From Bacteroidota bacterium (lineage in GTDB: Bacteria > Bacteroidota > Bacteroidia > Flavobacteriales > Schleiferiaceae): DNA of 64,000 nucleotides. Below are positions 61,201-64,000 of the stretch, piece by piece (position 1 is the first letter of the stretch; every line of letters starts with the position of its first letter). Under the pieces are notes generated by a model, which saw only the letters and a list, made by a program, of their open reading frames with translations, searched no databases and was not told the DNA's origin. Both the position numbers and the translations under genes were made by a program. The stretch is from positions 558,001 to 622,000 of the forward strand of contig JANSYJ010000001.1 of assembly GCA_024742495.1 (NCBI GenBank). Reading direction: 5' to 3'.

Positions 61201-62370
61201 GGGGAGTTTAATATAGGAGAACTCGATTTCCAGTTAAAGGGACCATTAGGCTATAACCAGCCGATCGCCGATGCTGGTCCGGCCCAGGTTATCCTTTGGC
61301 CACAAAGCCAAGCAAATTTAGATGGGAGTTTAAGCTCCAGTCCGGGTGGCTTGGCATTAAGCTATCAGTGGACTCAAATTTATGGACCAAGTGCAGCCTC
61401 TCCTTTAAATAGTCAGGCTGCTAGCACCAGTATTAGCAATTTGCAAAAGGGTGTTTATAAGTACAAGCTTCTTGTAGATAATGGCACTTATCAGGATCAA
61501 GATGAGGTTTTTATTGTGGTTGGAGATAGTCCAAATGTTCTGCCTACCGCTAGCTTTTTAAGTCCTTCCAATGGCGATCACTTTTTTGAGGGGGAAATCC
61601 TTCTCTTAAATGCCACGGCGAATGACTTAAATGATAGTGTACAACATTTAGACTTTTACCTGAACGGGCAGTTTTATCAGCGTTTGAACTCGCATCCTTA
61701 TCAAGTTAATTGGACCGCTGGTTTAGGCCCCGCGGTATGGACTCTTTTGGCCCACGATTATTACGGCGACTCGGCTTGGTCGGCGCCATTAAGTTTACAA
61801 ATCGATACCGCGCCATCTTGTTCAGGAACCAGCTATAATGGCGATTTTGATTGGAAGTTTAGTTCGGATGACTCTAATCCCACTTTAACCTTTATACCTT
61901 CTCAGGCGGGAGTAGGGGTGCCAACTTGTATTTTATATTACGGCACCGACCCTGGAGCGATGCCCGGTTATCCAGTTAGTCCAAACCAGCCTTTTCAAAT
62001 AAATGCCAATAAAGGAGATTTGATTTATTTCTATTATACCTATTCCTTTCCCGGAGCAGGTGAAAGAAACAATTCTGGCAATAAGGATACTTATGTGGTA
62101 GGCACCTGCAGCGATATAGGACTAGACCAGTACTGGGAAAACTCCATTGCGGTTTATCCAAATCCGGCTAAGGGAATGCTAAAAGTGGACTTGCCATTTG
62201 AGGGAGCCAACTTGCAATTACTGGACCTCCAAGGTCGGCTGCTTTTAAATTTAAATAACGCTGCTTTTCATAATGAACTAAGTCTGCCTGCTTTAGCAGA
62301 TGGCATGTATTATCTAAATGTAAGCTATGATCAAAAATCTACGAGCGTCAAGCTTATCATCCAAAATTAA
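58264..62370 (+). CDS. Secreted multidomain GH81 endo-beta-1,3-glucanase with carbohydrate-binding modules and T9SS domain
   Basis: A 1368-residue protein. A signal peptide (1-22) is followed by the GH81 catalytic domain (about 55-690), with PTNEWWSHK, then GHGQDVNINDHHFHWGYFIHAAAF and ANGFASFPQGNDQESTSESM; the glutamates of the last motif (about 513-517) are the expected catalytic ones. A CBM6 (about 855-992: IGWIDAGEWLEYTVDVKTAGLY) is followed by a PKD/REJ-like domain (about 1000-1088), an Ig-like domain (about 1092-1180), a CBM56-like domain (about 1184-1282: YNGDFDWKFSSDD...ILYYGTDP) and a T9SS sorting domain (1292-1368). It cleaves insoluble or long beta-1,3-glucan outside the cell. Its 3' end overlaps the GH17 gene by 44 bases. 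Confidence 0.9.
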   Translation: MIKTSLFRFIFFILVGGLLQAQVVQKGSGSYTTNFPGTDAAGRNGFPSGTPYVTGAAALKPVPTNEWWSHKVKNAHSSNLFNYPFTLKTVNAGLVATYIPWGPIDNIEPVQMGLTGLNASSVKIADHDDWMITMDWQNGNRHMQVKTGIGMPFLYFNKDSASVAELVVNQGTVTDSGSFLIIKGVRNGADFVVYGPSGSSWQKNGNTYTSSLNAKNYWSLAFIPPGGNIDQKAADLKKYAFVFPKKCQADYQYNEQSATVRTDFHIDTEIMEGSDSLFLQGLLPHHWSKLATGSAVNTSHSFSTVRGDLKLMAANDFATEATFYGILPTLPNVNCRSASYDPGLLKEKIDLLKNEGLATWTDSYNEGQSMNRLIQTARIAEQIGDTAALNSLLKTVKERLEDWLSYQSGEVAFLFYYNQTWDALIGYPAGHGQDVNINDHHFHWGYFIHAAAFMEQYEPGWAANWGPMINMLVRDAASSNRQDSHFPYLRNFSPFAGHCWANGFASFPQGNDQESTSESMQFNSALIHWGEVTGNDSIRDLGIYLYTTEQAAVEEYWFDKNQRNFGPNQQYSLVSRVWGNSYDNGTFWTSDIAASYGIELYPIHGGSLYLGHDQSYATSLWAEIEQNTGILNNTPNVNLWHDVMWQYLAFTDPDKALNLYDSYPNRALKFGVSDAQTYYWLHSMKVLGGAPDLTVTSNHPLATAFQGDGNRVYVAQNYSNSPLTVQYSDGYQLSVPAGELVSSLDADLEGDLALLFDRAYTWGKAQLSFNLTAGNPDHLILYQNGDSIGSLLQAPYSYTVDSLPAGIHSFYVQMIKGSSCATSNLVSIRVGEQLPYAGQPSVIPGKVFAGEYDLFEGGFANGISYADVSPGNNGNFRMGEWADASLEPSEGAVIGWIDAGEWLEYTVDVKTAGLYDVAIRYASGNSAGGGPMRMDLEGQVIRDNISFNSTNGWSSWSTKTLSNVPLKSGVQILRLYFKSGEFNIGELDFQLKGPLGYNQPIADAGPAQVILWPQSQANLDGSLSSSPGGLALSYQWTQIYGPSAASPLNSQAASTSISNLQKGVYKYKLLVDNGTYQDQDEVFIVVGDSPNVLPTASFLSPSNGDHFFEGEILLLNATANDLNDSVQHLDFYLNGQFYQRLNSHPYQVNWTAGLGPAVWTLLAHDYYGDSAWSAPLSLQIDTAPSCSGTSYNGDFDWKFSSDDSNPTLTFIPSQAGVGVPTCILYYGTDPGAMPGYPVSPNQPFQINANKGDLIYFYYTYSFPGAGERNNSGNKDTYVVGTCSDIGLDQYWENSIAVYPNPAKGMLKVDLPFEGANLQLLDLQGRLLLNLNNAAFHNELSLPALADGMYYLNVSYDQKSTSVKLIIQN

Positions 62371-64000
62371 GCTCGGCCTTAGCGGCTTGTTGGCTGCTTT
62401 ATTAATCGCCTGTCAAGGCCCAAAAGATAAAAACGCCTCAGAAATTCTGGGCCATCCGGATTACCCTGCTATTGCTTATGGCGGTTATCGTAATGTAGAT
62501 CGTTCTCAAGCGCCAAGCATTGACGACATCAAGGAAGATTTACTTCTTTTAGATGCCATGGGAATTCGAGTTCTTAGGACCTATCATGCCCGGCTTTATG
62601 AGCATACACCCAATTTGCTTCGAGCGATACGCGAAATGCGGGCGCAGGACCCCAGCTTTGAAATGTATGTAATGCTGGGTGCTTGGATGCAATGTGAAGG
62701 CGCCTTTAGCGATTCCCCAGATCATAATAAGCCGGATAGTATTGAAAATCAAGCGGAGATCGATCAGGCGATTAAATTGGCTAAAGAGTATCCCGAAATC
62801 GTTAAGGTTATTGCGGTAGGAAATGAGTCCATGGTGCATTGGGCGGCTTCTTATTATGTTCATCCTCGCATTATTCTTAAGGCGGTAAATCATCTGCAGC
62901 AGCTTAAGGTAGCTGGTGAATTAGCTAGCGATTTATGGATTACCAGTTCCGATAATTTTTCCAGCTGGGGAGGTGGAGAAGAAGCCTACCATGTAGCAGC
63001 CTTAGATTCGTTGATAAGGGCCGTGGACTACCTTTCTGTGCATTCTTATCCCTTTCACGATACGCATTACAATCCAAATTGGTGGTGGATGCCAGAAGGG
63101 CAGGATACGCTTCCCAGGTTTAAAATCTTAAAATTGGCGGTCGGCAGGGCGGTCAACCGAGTAGATGAACAAATTGCTGCGGTAAGGTCCTACCTGCAAG
63201 ATCTTGGACTAGAAAAGGAAATTCATATTGGTGAAACCGGCTGGGCAAGCAGCGATAATAATCTCTACGGAAAGGAGGGATCGGGGGCAGCGGACGAGTA
63301 TAAGCAAATGTTGTATCATTTGTGGATCCGCTCTTATTGCCACGAGAATGAAATGGCCTGTTTTTATTTTGAGGCTTTTGATGAGCCATGGAAGGATGGC
63401 AATAATCCGGGAGGATCAGAGAATCATTTTGGTGTAATTACCGTGGATGGAGCGGTGAAAATGCCCTTATGGAATAGTTTCGATCAAGGAGTTTTTGAAG
63501 GATTAAGTCGCAATGGCAAGCTCATTCGCAAAAGTTTGGAGGGCGATGTAGATCGAGCCATAGAAGAATCGACTTTACCGCCCTTACTGGAGGATCAGCC
63601 GGCCATTCGGCTTCAGCGAAATGATAGCCTAATTGAAGCGGTGTCGATTTGGGGCAATGCCGGAGATCGCGCCGCTTATGGAGCGGATGCCTTTTTGACG
63701 ATTAGTCCTTGGGAAAGTACCTGTAAAATGATCGTCAATGAGAATCAAGAGCTGCTTATTATCGGTGGCACCGGCGATTGGTGGGGTGGTTCATGCAGTT
63801 TAAAGGCCGCTCTAGATTTGAGTGAATTTAGCGATGGTTATATGGAGCTGGATATTTGTGGCTCCAGCAAAGCGACTTTTCAAATAGGCTTTCAAAGTGG
63901 CCAGTACAATGAAGGTGATCAAGAGGATGCTTTTATTAGCATTGGACCCAAGGAAGAATTTCACTTAGAGCCAGAAATTAAAAGGATTCGGGTAGCGCTT
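62327..64000 (+). CDS. GH17 family beta-1,3-glucanase lipoprotein, truncated by the window end
   Basis: An open frame of 558 codons that runs off the window. The ATG at 62327 lies inside the GH81 sorting domain in another frame (44-base overlap) and is the only start that keeps the signal: a basic N terminus, a hydrophobic stretch and the lipobox AALLIAC (C29). The GH17 barrel has the acid/base E167 in VIAVGNESMVHW and the nucleophile E303 in IHIGETGWASS. VLRTYHARLYE and YLSVHSYPFHDTHYNPNWWWM fit the family. After about residue 420 a beta-sandwich-like extra domain begins (LLIIGGTGDWWGGSCSLKAALDLSEF). It probably releases laminari-oligosaccharides for the GH149 enzyme. Confidence 0.87.
   Translation, partial: MIKNLRASSLSSKIKLGLSGLLAALLIACQGPKDKNASEILGHPDYPAIAYGGYRNVDRSQAPSIDDIKEDLLLLDAMGIRVLRTYHARLYEHTPNLLRAIREMRAQDPSFEMYVMLGAWMQCEGAFSDSPDHNKPDSIENQAEIDQAIKLAKEYPEIVKVIAVGNESMVHWAASYYVHPRIILKAVNHLQQLKVAGELASDLWITSSDNFSSWGGGEEAYHVAALDSLIRAVDYLSVHSYPFHDTHYNPNWWWMPEGQDTLPRFKILKLAVGRAVNRVDEQIAAVRSYLQDLGLEKEIHIGETGWASSDNNLYGKEGSGAADEYKQMLYHLWIRSYCHENEMACFYFEAFDEPWKDGNNPGGSENHFGVITVDGAVKMPLWNSFDQGVFEGLSRNGKLIRKSLEGDVDRAIEESTLPPLLEDQPAIRLQRNDSLIEAVSIWGNAGDRAAYGADAFLTISPWESTCKMIVNENQELLIIGGTGDWWGGSCSLKAALDLSEFSDGYMELDICGSSKATFQIGFQSGQYNEGDQEDAFISIGPKEEFHLEPEIKRIRVAL

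Overview
The window looks like the chromosome of a gliding, polysaccharide-degrading member of the Bacteroidota (Flavobacteriia-like, probably marine). The evidence is: type IX secretion (T9SS) sorting domains on at least four proteins, GldH and a PorZ-like T9SS component, many Bacteroidota-type -7 promoter boxes (TAnnTTTG) instead of sigma70 promoters, few visible Shine-Dalgarno sequences, and a beta-1,3-glucan (laminarin) utilisation cluster. Gene density is very high, with many 4-20 bp gene overlaps. I saw no rRNA, tRNA, CRISPR array, transposase or prophage gene.

1-12.7 kb (mostly housekeeping): the tail of an apparent sigma factor followed by a membrane-anchored beta-barrel protein; a YbdL-type aminotransferase; a SlyD-like isomerase; the ABC-F protein Uup; an exported MsrA; aspartate-semialdehyde dehydrogenase; a large T9SS protein with lamin-tail domains; a PolB-like exonuclease; and a fused oligopeptide ABC ATPase. 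12.7-22.6 kb (minus strand): one long compact run, ricT-gldH-PBP1A-scoA-membrane protein-scoB-two membrane glycosyltransferase-like genes, in which scoA and scoB are split by a membrane protein. 22.7-30 kb: porZ-recO, then a LysM transglycosylase with a DUF4837-like lipoprotein, and gatA with tatA.

30-47 kb: a LolD/MacB-like ATPase, a short-chain dehydrogenase and an ALDH8-like dehydrogenase form one run. Then come a cysteine-motif protein, a serine hydrolase, a lipoprotein, RmuC and MarC. A run of a fatty-acid-hydroxylase-like membrane protein, a double-DTG aspartyl protease and a protein with four AMPK-beta/CBM48-like modules follows. After DUF3592- and DUF1287-type genes come an ECF sigma factor/membrane protein/beta-solenoid operon, DoxX, and a membrane-anchored AraC regulator.

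47.3-64 kb (accessory): a beta-1,3-glucan locus. A divergent T9SS protein with three repeated modules is followed by a NUDIX-type regulator, a sugar-porter MFS, a GH16 lipoprotein, a GH30 lipoprotein, a cytoplasmic GH149-type beta-1,3-glucan phosphorylase, a secreted multidomain GH81 and a GH17 lipoprotein cut by the window edge. The proposed flow is extracellular cleavage by GH81/GH16/GH17, branch removal by GH30, import, and phosphorolysis to glucose 1-phosphate. No SusC/SusD pair lies in the window. A perfect palindrome (49704-49720) at the expected -33 position of the regulator promoter is the best candidate operator. This locus is the most interesting part of the window.
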